Below, in pieces: positions 18,894 to 26,883 of a stretch of 64,000 nucleotides of DNA. Positions within the stretch are counted from its first letter, which is position 1; the number at the start of each line of letters is the position of its first letter. Made by a program: the position numbers and the translations under genes. Below the pieces are notes generated by a model. It saw only the letters and a program-made list of their open reading frames with translations, did not search any database and was not told where the DNA came from. The stretch is from Flavobacteriales bacterium (GTDB taxonomy: Bacteria; Bacteroidota; Bacteroidia; Flavobacteriales_F; PHOS-HE28), in NCBI GenBank assembly GCA_016717225.1, contig JADKGB010000003.1, positions 1-64,000 on the forward strand, given 5' to 3'.

Positions 18894-19725
18894 CTTTGGC
18901 CAGACCATCTCCGACACGTTCACCTTTTTGAAGGAGAACTGGAAACCGCTCTATTCCGCGATCGGTGTGGTTGGGCTGCCCCCGTTGATCATTGTTTCGC
19001 TGCTCATGAAGTTCGGAATGGGTAGCCTGGACCTTAGCGCGAATTCTGACGGAGGAATGCCTGAAGGGTTACCGTCTTTCTTCTTCTCCGTATTCGTGGC
19101 GTACATCGCCATCCTGTTCGTCTACTTGCTGTGTTATGCCATGGTGAACGAGTACATGCGTGCATGCACGTTGAACGAACAGATCGGGATCACCACACGC
19201 GAGCTTCTCAGCCGTGGCTTTTCGCAGTTGGGTTCGTATTTCGGCTTGGGCTTCCTCAGCATCCTGATGATCATGGGCGGAACGATACTCTGCTTTCTCC
19301 CGGGGATCTACTTGGCGATAGTTCTGATGATAGGACCCAGCTGCCATGCCATGGAACGCGCTGGAGCCACAGGTTCGATCTCGCGGTCCTTCAAGTTGAT
19401 GAAGGATGAATGGTGGGAAACGTTCGGATTGGTCATCATCATCGGGCTGATCCAATGGGTGATCCAACAAGCGTTGAGTCTTCCGATCATGTTGCTCATG
19501 GGCATCAGCATGTTCGCAGGTATGGGTCCGAACGGCAATGATCCAGAAGCTACGATGGTCTGGTTCCGCACGGTATTCCCCATCGTCATGATCCTCGGAT
19601 TGGGTATCGGAATGATCACCTACCCCATCGGAGCCATTGCTGCTTCCATGCGGTACTTCACACTCGTAGAAAAGAAGGAAGCCGTAGGTCTTGGTGATGA
19701 AGTGAAGCGCTTCGATCAACTGTAG
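18853..19725 (+). CDS. multi-pass membrane protein of the SpoIIM-MoxR cluster
   Basis: The 290-residue protein starts MQNEPIVQLRRVRDFGQTISDTFTFLKENW, a typical lead-in for the glycerophosphoryl-diester-phosphodiesterase-type membrane domain family. About five or six helices follow (VVGLPPLIIVSLLMKF, FVAYIAILFVYLLCYAMV, LGFLSILMIMGG, FGLVIIIGLIQWV, FPIVMILGLGIGMITYPIGA). No catalytic motif is visible. It overlaps the SpoIIM-family gene and precedes the DUF4129 gene by one base, so it is in the same operon. Confidence 0.65.
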   Translation: MQNEPIVQLRRVRDFGQTISDTFTFLKENWKPLYSAIGVVGLPPLIIVSLLMKFGMGSLDLSANSDGGMPEGLPSFFFSVFVAYIAILFVYLLCYAMVNEYMRACTLNEQIGITTRELLSRGFSQLGSYFGLGFLSILMIMGGTILCFLPGIYLAIVLMIGPSCHAMERAGATGSISRSFKLMKDEWWETFGLVIIIGLIQWVIQQALSLPIMLLMGISMFAGMGPNGNDPEATMVWFRTVFPIVMILGLGIGMITYPIGAIAASMRYFTLVEKKEAVGLGDEVKRFDQL

Positions 19726-19726
19726 G

Positions 19727-20479
19727 GTGGTGTTGCGGGCGATCGTTGCAATGTTGGCACTTCTGGGAGTGCTCGATCTGTATGCGTTCGAACAGGGACC
19801 GGATAGCATTGTGGGGTCCGATACCCATGCGTTGGAAGTTCAACAAGCAGAACGAATAGCGGCACCGGAGATCCGTCATTTCGATGAAGAGGCTCTTCGC
19901 ACATATCGCGCGGATCCGTCGTTGCAGTATGACCTTCCCAAAGAAGTTGAACCCACTTGGTGGGAACGCTTCAAGATGTGGTTAATGGAGCTTTTGGAAA
20001 GCATTTTTGGTTCAGGTCCAGGGCGGTTCCTGTTCGGGAAATTGATCTGGATCCTGATCGTGCTGGGTGCCTTGACTCTATTCTTCCTGGCCATGCGGCG
20101 AGGGGTATTCACGGGTGCGTTCAGGGGCAAGCCAAGGTCGGCGGTCGTCGTGAACGATATGCATGAAGAACTGCATGCCGAGGATCTGGGGGCATTGGTA
20201 CGCCAAGCCGAGGAAGCTGGCGAATGGCGACGTGCCGTAAGGCTGCGGTACTTGCAGGTACTTCGATACGGCCTGGATAACGGCCTGCTCCATTGGCGCC
20301 CGGAATACACGGATCGTGACTATTCCAGCCAGCTATCGGATGCAGCAAAGCGTGAATCCTTTGGAAAGATCGCGTTCACCTTCCAATGGGTATGGTACGG
20401 TGAGGCACAACTGGATCGCGCCAGCTACAACCAGCTCACGGCTCCGTTCGAGGACTTTATCTCCCGACAATCGGCATGA
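19727..20479 (+). CDS. DUF4129 domain membrane protein
   Basis: The GTG start at 19727 gives a hydrophobic N-terminus (AIVAMLALLGVLDLYA). A central transmembrane helix (LIWILIVLGALTLFFLAM, about residue 108) precedes the DUF4129 domain: AEEAGEWRRAVRLRYLQVLRYG, then WRPEYTDRDYSSQLSD. The domain is cytosolic in the predicted topology. In related clusters it is linked with transglutaminase or MoxR partners. The function is not established. It overlaps the next start by four bases. Confidence 0.75.
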   Translation: MVLRAIVAMLALLGVLDLYAFEQGPDSIVGSDTHALEVQQAERIAAPEIRHFDEEALRTYRADPSLQYDLPKEVEPTWWERFKMWLMELLESIFGSGPGRFLFGKLIWILIVLGALTLFFLAMRRGVFTGAFRGKPRSAVVVNDMHEELHAEDLGALVRQAEEAGEWRRAVRLRYLQVLRYGLDNGLLHWRPEYTDRDYSSQLSDAAKRESFGKIAFTFQWVWYGEAQLDRASYNQLTAPFEDFISRQSA

Positions 20480-21645
20480 AACGCGGCGAAAAGATCTACC
20501 TCGGCATTTCCGCGATCATCGTGGTCTTTTTGATCGTACTGGAAGCACGCACTCCAGCCCCTATCGACTGGTCCCCGAACCTTTCTCGTTTCTATCGTTC
20601 TCCATACGGTACCAAGCTGGTGTATGAGCGATTACCGGATCTCTTCAAAGAAGGCGTAAGCACGGTGCATGATGGCATCTACGAGACCGCACAAAAAAGC
20701 TACGACAGACCGGGGCCTGTTACGCACATGTTCATCCACACGCTTTTCACACCGGATGACCTTCAACTCGATGCGCTGCTCGAACAAGTGAACAACGGCG
20801 ACGATGTGTTCATCGCTGCAGCCGCCCTGAGCAACGGATTGGACAGTGTCCTTGATCTGGTGAGTGATCGTTCATTCGGTCTTTCCGAAAAACTGACGCT
20901 ACGATTTCTGGAATTGCCCGAGGAAAAACGAGGCTTCTCCATGGAGAAAACCGAATACACGGGTAGTTATAGCAAACTCGCCCCTGGTTGCACTGTATTG
21001 GCCGTGAACGGATCGAGCGAGCCCATATTCATCCATGTCCCTTATGGTGAAGGAGCGTTCTGGCTATGCAGTGTGCCGCTGGCGTTCACGAACTACCACC
21101 TGCTGAAAGAACCGAACGATGAGTTCATCTCCACGGTGTTCTCCTACCTGCCACAACAACCGGTTCTCTGGGACGAGCATTACAAAGTGGGAAGGCTTGG
21201 TCGAGACACACCGCTCAGTTGGTTGCTATCGAACACGGCTACCACATGGGCGCTCTACCTCGCACTTGCACTGATCGGGCTGTACATGCTGTTCCGCAGT
21301 AAACGCGAACAGCGCGCAGTGCCTGTTGTGGAGCCCTTGCGGAACAGTTCGCGCGAGTTCGTTCATACCATCGGCAACTTGTACTACGCGAAGGGTGATC
21401 ATGCCGATCTGGTCCGGAAAATGATCACCTACTTCAAGGAAGAACTGCGGCAGCGCACATATCTGCGGCATTTCGCTTACGATGCTGCCACCTATGCGCA
21501 TCTTTCCACCAAGCTAGGAATGACCGTGGACGAGACCGCACAACGCTTCAATTCCATAGCCGCATTGGAAAGTCTATCGTACATCACTGAACAACAACTG
21601 ATCGCCTTAAACCAGGAACTGGGTGCCTTGCGCGCCCGCCTATGA
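20476..21645 (+). CDS. DUF4350 domain membrane protein
   Basis: It begins with an N-terminal helix (IYLGISAIIVVFLIVLEA). A DUF4350-like domain (DWSPNLSRFYRSPYGTKLVYE ... LLEQVNNGDDVFIAAAAL ... HVPYGEGAFWLCSVPLAFTNYHLLKEPND) then leads to a second helix (ATTWALYLALALIGLYML, about residue 260) and a cytosolic helical tail. The first domain resembles a GATase-like fold facing the periplasm. It is coupled by short overlaps to the DUF4129 gene before it and the MoxR gene after it. Role unknown, presumably in the same membrane complex. Confidence 0.75.
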   Translation: MKRGEKIYLGISAIIVVFLIVLEARTPAPIDWSPNLSRFYRSPYGTKLVYERLPDLFKEGVSTVHDGIYETAQKSYDRPGPVTHMFIHTLFTPDDLQLDALLEQVNNGDDVFIAAAALSNGLDSVLDLVSDRSFGLSEKLTLRFLELPEEKRGFSMEKTEYTGSYSKLAPGCTVLAVNGSSEPIFIHVPYGEGAFWLCSVPLAFTNYHLLKEPNDEFISTVFSYLPQQPVLWDEHYKVGRLGRDTPLSWLLSNTATTWALYLALALIGLYMLFRSKREQRAVPVVEPLRNSSREFVHTIGNLYYAKGDHADLVRKMITYFKEELRQRTYLRHFAYDAATYAHLSTKLGMTVDETAQRFNSIAALESLSYITEQQLIALNQELGALRARL

Positions 21646-22667
21646 CCTATCCAATGGAACAAGACCCGAACCTCCTGCCGTACACGCCGCCACCCACTTA
21701 TGACTATGTACCCGCATTGCCACTCGCCGAGCTGCAACAAGCCATGCAGCGGGTGCGCGCTGAAGTACAACAAGTGATCGTAGGCCAGGAGCGCATGATG
21801 GACCTCTTGATGATCGCATTGCTCAGCGACGGCCATGTTCTGATCGAAGGGGCTCCAGGTCTAGCCAAAACGCTCACGGCAAAACTCTTGGCCAAGTGCG
21901 TGCACACCGGGTTCAGTCGTATCCAGTTCACGCCGGACCTGATGCCCAGCGATGTGATCGGCACCAGCGTGTTCGACCCGCGCACCGCGACGTTCGAATT
22001 CAGGCCAGGCCCGTTGTTCAGCAACATTGTCCTCGTGGACGAGATCAATCGTGCACCGGCCAAGACGCAAAGCGCGCTCTTCGAAGTGATGGAGGAACGC
22101 CAGATAACAGTGGATGGCCACACGCATCCCATGAGCTACCCGTTCATGATCATCGCCACGCAGAACCCGATCGAACAAGAAGGCACGTACCGGTTGCCCG
22201 AAGCCCAGCTGGACCGGTTCTTCTTCAAGATCACGTTGGGTTACCCCGATCTGGAACAGGAAGTAGCGATCCTTGCGCGGTTCCAACAAGGTAGCGAACA
22301 CCTGAGTACTGCAGCCATAAAACCAGTGCTCACGATCGCAGAACTCGAACGCGCGCGCTTTCTGGTGCGAAGTGTTCGCTGCGAAGAAAAATTGGTCCGT
22401 TACATCGCCACGATCGTGGACCTCACCCGCCGGGATCCTGCGCTCATGCTCGGTGCATCACCACGTGCATCCCTTGCCATCCTGATGGGTGCCAAATCCG
22501 CTGCCGCGATCGAAGGCCGCGATTTCGTGACGCCTGAAGACATCCAGTTCGTAATGCCCCATGTGCTTCGCCACCGGGTGATCTTGACACCGGAGCGCGA
22601 AATGGAAGGCCTCACAACCGATGATGTGGTGAAACGCATGATCGAACGCACAGAAGTGCCCCGGTGA
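21642..22667 (+). CDS. MoxR-family AAA+ ATPase
   Basis: Walker A GAPGLAKTLTAK (about residue 72), FTPDLMPSDVIG, Walker B LVDEINRAPAKTQSALFEVMEE, sensor 1 IATQNPIEQEGTYRLPEAQLDRF and a lid domain with SPRASLAILMGAK near residue 275 are all present. MoxR ATPases act as chaperones that assemble or activate VWA-domain partners. The DUF58 gene follows immediately and probably supplies such a partner. The proline- and tyrosine-rich N-terminus (LPYTPPPTYDYVP) is short and unassigned. Confidence 0.9.
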   Translation: MTYPMEQDPNLLPYTPPPTYDYVPALPLAELQQAMQRVRAEVQQVIVGQERMMDLLMIALLSDGHVLIEGAPGLAKTLTAKLLAKCVHTGFSRIQFTPDLMPSDVIGTSVFDPRTATFEFRPGPLFSNIVLVDEINRAPAKTQSALFEVMEERQITVDGHTHPMSYPFMIIATQNPIEQEGTYRLPEAQLDRFFFKITLGYPDLEQEVAILARFQQGSEHLSTAAIKPVLTIAELERARFLVRSVRCEEKLVRYIATIVDLTRRDPALMLGASPRASLAILMGAKSAAAIEGRDFVTPEDIQFVMPHVLRHRVILTPEREMEGLTTDDVVKRMIERTEVPR

Positions 22668-23998
22668 ACAAAGGCGTTGCATCACTGTTCTTGACCAGCC
22701 GGGCGTTCCTGATCGGCTGGGCGCTCGTGTTGTTGTTCCTCTTCGCACAGGCGTTCCCAGTTCTGCTCGGCGTAGCGCAAGCCGCCTTCACCATCGCGGT
22801 GTTCGCGCTGATCGGCGATCTCTTCGCTCTTTACCGGATCAGGCAGGGCATTAGCGGGCAACGGAGCACCTTGGAGAAATGGAGCAATGGTGATGAGAAT
22901 CCCGTGACCATCACCATCCGGAACCACTACCCCATCGATGTGAGCCTTCGCGTACTTGATGAACTACCCGAGCAATTCCAGAAACGCGACTTCTCCTTCC
23001 AAGGCTCCGTAGCGGCGGGCAGCGCGGTGCAGTATCCATATGCCGTGCGGCCGCTGGAACGTGGTGTATACCGTTATGGCGCCATCAACGTGTTCGCAAG
23101 CACGAGGCTCGGTTTGGTCGAACGCCGATACGCGTTGGAGAATGCGAAAGAAGTCGCGGTCTATCCGAGCTACCTGCACTTGCGCCGATATGAGTTGATG
23201 GCCATCAGTGATCGCTTGGTGATGGCCGGCCAGAAAAAGGTGAGGCGCGTTGCCCAGCAAGTGGAATTCGACCGCATCAAGGACTACGTTCCGGGTGATG
23301 ACCGCCGTTCGGTGAACCAGAAAGCCACTGCCCGCCGTGGTCGCTTGATGGTGAACCAGTATCAGGACGAGAAGGCCCAACAGGTGTACGCCCTCATCGA
23401 CGCAGGCCGCACGATGAAGATGCCCTTCAACGGCCTGAGCCTTCTGGACTATGCGATCAACGCGGCATTGGTGATCTGCGATGTTGCGGTGCGCAAAGGG
23501 GACCGCGCCGGCCTGATGGTGTTCAGCAAGGGCGTGCAAGCACAACTACCCGCGGGGCGCGAGCGTGGCCACATGAACAAGGTCCTCGAGAAGCTCTATG
23601 CTTTGCGGACCGACCATGCGGAAACGGACATGGACGCCTTGTACGTGGCCGTTAAACGCAACATTCCGCAACGGAGCCTACTGCTGCTGTTCACGAACTT
23701 CGAAACGAAGAACGGGTTGGACCGGCAGCTATCGCGCATTCAGGCCTTGGCGGCAACCCACCTGGTCGTCGTGATCTTTTTCTTGAACACGGAGCTCGAA
23801 GAAGACCTTCGAAACACGGCGAACGATACGGCCGAAGTGTACGTACGCACCATCACCGAACGCTACCTGCACGAAAAGCGGCAAGTGGCCAAAGAGCTTG
23901 AGCGGCGGGGCATCGCGAGCATTCTAACACGCCCGCAAGACTTATCGGTGAATGTGATCAACAAGTATCTGGAGATCAAATCGCGAGGCCTTTTGTGA
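22664..23998 (+). CDS. DUF58 / VWA-like protein, partner of MoxR
   Basis: The 444-residue protein has two N-terminal helices (FLIGWALVLLFLFAQAFPVLL and AAFTIAVFALIGDLF). A beta-rich region follows, and then the DUF58 core: EFDRIKDYVPGDDRRSVNQKA, TARRGRLMVNQYQDE and QVYALIDAGRTM, where the last corresponds to the VWA metal-site strand. YALIDAGR lacks the full DxSxS motif. The start overlaps the MoxR stop. Membrane-bound DUF58 proteins pair with MoxR ATPases; in this lineage the cluster is thought to act on the envelope, but the specific task is unknown. Confidence 0.85.
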   Translation: MNKGVASLFLTSRAFLIGWALVLLFLFAQAFPVLLGVAQAAFTIAVFALIGDLFALYRIRQGISGQRSTLEKWSNGDENPVTITIRNHYPIDVSLRVLDELPEQFQKRDFSFQGSVAAGSAVQYPYAVRPLERGVYRYGAINVFASTRLGLVERRYALENAKEVAVYPSYLHLRRYELMAISDRLVMAGQKKVRRVAQQVEFDRIKDYVPGDDRRSVNQKATARRGRLMVNQYQDEKAQQVYALIDAGRTMKMPFNGLSLLDYAINAALVICDVAVRKGDRAGLMVFSKGVQAQLPAGRERGHMNKVLEKLYALRTDHAETDMDALYVAVKRNIPQRSLLLLFTNFETKNGLDRQLSRIQALAATHLVVVIFFLNTELEEDLRNTANDTAEVYVRTITERYLHEKRQVAKELERRGIASILTRPQDLSVNVINKYLEIKSRGLL

Positions 23999-24015
23999 TC
24001 GGTGTGGTTTTGTAG

Positions 24016-24061
24016 AATTCGCCACGGCGTGGCGATATTTACACCACACCGTGGCGAATTT
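24016..24061 (+). repeat. left 46-bp repeat with perfect 12-bp inverted arms
   Basis: AATTCGCCACGG at 24016-24027 pairs with CCGTGGCGAATT at 24049-24060. The first 33 bases are identical to the right copy. The arms could form a hairpin with a 21-base loop. Confidence 0.85.
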
Positions 24062-24077
24062 CATAGATGCATCGTTC

Positions 24078-24085
24078 TATATTCG
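24078..24085 (+). promoter_or_regulatory. -7-like box TATATTCG
   Basis: Seven of eight match to TAnnTTTG, eight bases before the ATPase start at 24093. Lies inside the cassette, so the gene may carry its own promoter. Confidence 0.3.
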
Positions 24086-24092
24086 CAGCCTC

Positions 24093-25325
24093 ATGGAACA
24101 CAGGAACATCACGTCGGCCATAGCGGATGCACTGAAAGACACGCCAGTGGTGCTGGTGAACGGCGCTCGCCAAACAGGCAAAACAACGTTGGTGAAGGAT
24201 CTGTCGCACAAGCGAAAGGCGGCCTTCGTCACGCTCGATGACCACGGCATTCTCAACTCCGCGTTGAACGATCCGGCGGGGTTCGTGGCATCGCTCGGAG
24301 ACTTCGCGGTGATCGATGAAGTACAGAACGCACCGAACATCTTCCGGGCCATCAAAGCATCGGTGGACCGAGATCGCAGGCCTGGGCGTTTCCTGCTTAC
24401 AGGCAGCGCTAATGTGCTAGCCCTTCCGCGTATGAGCGATTCGCTTGCTGGGCGGATGGAGATCATTACACTCTACCCTTTTGCGCAAGACGAACTGGCC
24501 GGGAGGCGGTCCGCTTTCATCGACACCTTGTTCGGGGGGAAAGTCTCACTGCTTTACAAAGGCAAGGCCGACAAGACCAAAGTAGCGCGCATGGTCTTCG
24601 CTGGCGGCTACCCGGAAGTTCGTAGCCGTGCCGATGCCAACCGGCGCGCGGCCTGGTACAAAGCGTACATCACCACCATTCTGCAAAAGGACGTGCGCGA
24701 CATCATCAACATCGCGGACCTTACCACGTTGCCCAAGCTGTTGGCCCAATTGGCCATGCGCAGCAGCGGCCTGCTGAACATCGCGGACGTGAGCCGTGGC
24801 TTGGACGCGCCTCACACGACGCTGCGCCGATACATGTCGCTACTGGAAACAACGTTCTTGTACGCGCCCTTGCGGCCTTGGAGCAACGCCCGCGCCAAGC
24901 GCTTGGTGAAAGCACCCAAGATCCATATAACGGACAGCGGTTTCGCCACACACCTCTGTGGCATTTCCTCTCCTGCGGAACTGGTCAAGAGCCCGCTGTG
25001 GGGGCCGATGCTGGAAACATTCGTGGTGAACGAAATACGGAAGATCATGACGTGGAGCAAAACCAGCACCGAGTGCTATCATTTCCGCATGGATACCGGC
25101 AAGGAAGTAGACCTGGTTTTGGAAGATGCACGCGGCAGGATCGTGGGCATCGAGGTCAAGTCATCGGCGAGCATAAACCACAGCGACTTCGGTGGCCTTA
25201 TGGAACTGCGCGATGCGGCCGGAGACAAGTGGGTGCGTGGCATCGTATTGCACACGGGGCCAGACGTAACGCCCTTCACCAAAGACCTGCACGCCGTTCC
25301 GATGAGCGGTTTGTGGGAATGGTAG
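24093..25325 (+). CDS. AAA_14 / DUF4143 ATPase
   Basis: I used ATG 24093 (a GTG at 24051 lies in the repeat and is in frame). Residues 1-130 are an AAA_14 ATPase: VVLVNGARQTGKTTLVKDL (Walker A), GDFAVIDEVQNAPNIFRAIK (Walker B) and FLLTGSANVLALPRMSDSLAGR (sensor). Residues 190-400 are DUF4143: YKAYITTILQKDVRDI, then TTLRRYMSLLETTFLY, ITDSGFATHLCG, and VDLVLEDARGRIVGIEVKSSA. The last carries the acidic/Lys pattern of a PD-(D/E)XK-like nuclease fold. Such proteins are widespread and patchily distributed, often in variable gene number, and their role is unknown. The flanking repeats suggest a cassette. Confidence 0.85.
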   Translation: MEHRNITSAIADALKDTPVVLVNGARQTGKTTLVKDLSHKRKAAFVTLDDHGILNSALNDPAGFVASLGDFAVIDEVQNAPNIFRAIKASVDRDRRPGRFLLTGSANVLALPRMSDSLAGRMEIITLYPFAQDELAGRRSAFIDTLFGGKVSLLYKGKADKTKVARMVFAGGYPEVRSRADANRRAAWYKAYITTILQKDVRDIINIADLTTLPKLLAQLAMRSSGLLNIADVSRGLDAPHTTLRRYMSLLETTFLYAPLRPWSNARAKRLVKAPKIHITDSGFATHLCGISSPAELVKSPLWGPMLETFVVNEIRKIMTWSKTSTECYHFRMDTGKEVDLVLEDARGRIVGIEVKSSASINHSDFGGLMELRDAAGDKWVRGIVLHTGPDVTPFTKDLHAVPMSGLWEW

Positions 25326-25333
25326 AAATATAT

Positions 25334-25379
25334 AATTCGCCACGGCGTGGCGATATTTACACCACAGCGTTGCGGATTT
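25334..25379 (+). repeat. right 46-bp repeat
   Basis: This copy begins nine bases after the ATPase stop. It is identical to the left copy over the first 33 bases and matches 10 of the last 13. The three changes fall in the second inverted arm, so the long hairpin is imperfect here. Confidence 0.85.
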
Positions 25380-25397
25380 CCGGAGCCCTTCGAACGC

Positions 25398-26306
25398 TCA
25401 CAACCTCACCACTTCGGCATCGGCCATGGTCTGGTAGATCTTCTTGGCGGTGGCCTCACCCACATTCACCAAGGGTAGGCGCAATTGGCTTCCGCAGAGT
25501 CCAAGTATCCGGAGTGCTTCTTTGATACCACCGGGATTGCCTTCGGCGAAGATCGCGGTCATGAATTCGAGCAATTTGAAATGCTCGCGACGCGCTGTGG
25601 GCATATCGCCGGCCAAACCCGCTTCTACCAATCTGGCGAACTCGGCGGGAAGCGCATTCCCAACGACACTGATCACGCCGTCGCCCCCTAGTGCGAGAAT
25701 GGGCAACGTGAGCGAATCATCCCCGCTGATCACCAAGAAATCCTTGGGGCGGTGTTTCAGGATCATCGCGATCTGGTCCAAGTTGCCGCTGGCCTCCTTG
25801 ATGCCCACGATGTTCTCGAAATCACGAGCAAGGCGCAGGGTGGTTTCGGCCGCCATGTTGCTCATGGTGCGACCCGGCACGTTGTAGAGAATGATCGGCA
25901 GCAAGCTCGCCTGGGCCAATGCCTTGTAGTGCTGGTAGATACCTTCCTGTGTCGGTTTGTTGTAGTAAGGGCTCACACTCAAGATCCCATCCACACCACT
26001 GAGGTCATAGGTCTCCAGATGATGAACGACCTCGGCTGTGTTGTTGCCGCCCACACCCAGAACGATGGGCACCCGGTTCTTCACCACCTCGATCACTTGG
26101 GCAAGGATCTGCTGCTTCTCTTCGGGCACTATCGTTACACTTTCGCCGGTGGTACCCATCACCACCAGGTAATCGATACCGCCATTGATCTGGTGCTCGA
26201 TCACCGTTTGTAGGCCCGCATAATCGATGGGCGGAACCCCTTTGCCTGTAGCGGGGCGGAACGGTGTTACAAGGGCGACGCCGAGGCCGCGAAAGCGATG
26301 GTCCAT
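25398..26306 (-). CDS. dapA: 4-hydroxy-tetrahydrodipicolinate synthase
   Basis: The 302-residue TIM barrel condenses pyruvate and aspartate semialdehyde in the lysine/diaminopimelate pathway. Diagnostic segments are GVALVTPFRP near the start, VMGTTGESVTI (Thr-Thr of the catalytic triad), SVSPYYNKPTQEGIYQHY (catalytic Tyr) and NIVGIKEASGNLDQI (Schiff-base Lys near residue 165). ISGDDSLTLPILALGGDGVISV is the second conserved block. It lies seven bases after the DUF6913-like gene and is probably cotranscribed with ligA and that gene. Confidence 0.95.
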   Translation of the reverse strand: MDHRFRGLGVALVTPFRPATGKGVPPIDYAGLQTVIEHQINGGIDYLVVMGTTGESVTIVPEEKQQILAQVIEVVKNRVPIVLGVGGNNTAEVVHHLETYDLSGVDGILSVSPYYNKPTQEGIYQHYKALAQASLLPIILYNVPGRTMSNMAAETTLRLARDFENIVGIKEASGNLDQIAMILKHRPKDFLVISGDDSLTLPILALGGDGVISVVGNALPAEFARLVEAGLAGDMPTARREHFKLLEFMTAIFAEGNPGGIKEALRILGLCGSQLRLPLVNVGEATAKKIYQTMADAEVVRL

Positions 26307-26313
26307 AAGAAGC

Positions 26314-26883
26314 TCAATTCAGGGAGTGTTCGACCTTGGCATTGATCATCAACAAATACCTATCGATGTTGGCGATGAGTTGCGGAAGGCTGTTCGCGCC
26401 AGCGGTGTCGATCATCATATCAAGGAAGCGCTTGTTGCCGTCGGTGAGGCGCCCCACTTTGAAGCGAGCCCGGCTCTTCGCTACGATGTATTGGATCGGC
26501 AGGTAATCCTGCATGGTCAGGTCGATCAGCACATCGTGTTCCTCAGCGATGAAGTTGTTCACGGTATTGCCACCTGGGATCCGGTACCAATTGAGGTCCT
26601 TCTGGCAGAACGCATCGAAATTGAGCTTGGCATTGAGGTACATCGGCAACTCCTTCAGATCGGCGTATCCGATGCACTGGATCTTGTGCAAGCCCAATTC
26701 GTCCTTCATCTTCTTCACGTAATTCCGCACGTCTGCGTGGGCTTTCTCATCGGTGGCGAGGTACACGATACCCACCTTCACGCACTGGGCGAGATTCCTG
26801 GCCACAGGGCGACGATCCGGCATGGCCTCCTTCAGCAGGCGCCGCATGCCGAGCCACTCCTTGATGCGATCGAACAGTTTCAT
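26314..26883 (-). CDS. DUF6913-like conserved Bacteroidota protein
   Basis: The 189-residue soluble protein begins MKLFDRIKEWLGMRRLLKEA. It contains KVGIVYLATDEKAHADVRNYVKK, NWYRIPGGNTVNNFIAEEHD and LIDLTMQDYLPIQYIVAKSRA, a pattern I associate with the DUF6913 family found next to dapA and ligA in this phylum. No catalytic motif is apparent. The start overlaps the ligA stop by four bases, indicating coupling. Function unknown; conserved linkage to essential genes suggests a housekeeping role. Confidence 0.65.
   Translation of the reverse strand: MKLFDRIKEWLGMRRLLKEAMPDRRPVARNLAQCVKVGIVYLATDEKAHADVRNYVKKMKDELGLHKIQCIGYADLKELPMYLNAKLNFDAFCQKDLNWYRIPGGNTVNNFIAEEHDVLIDLTMQDYLPIQYIVAKSRARFKVGRLTDGNKRFLDMMIDTAGANSLPQLIANIDRYLLMINAKVEHSLN

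Larger units (their letters stand above)
24016..25379 (+). mobile_element. putative ATPase cassette bracketed by 46-bp direct repeats
   Basis: A single gene (AAA_14/DUF4143 ATPase) is enclosed by direct repeats at 24016-24061 and 25334-25379 that agree at 43 of 46 positions. The left copy contains perfect 12-bp arms, AATTCGCCACGG and CCGTGGCGAATT, and each copy contains the short palindrome CGCCACGGCGTGGCG. No transposase gene is present. The unit from repeat to repeat is 1318 bases. It sits between DUF58 and dapA, two genes not expected to be linked to it. The idea that the whole is mobile is inference from the repeats. Confidence 0.5.
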
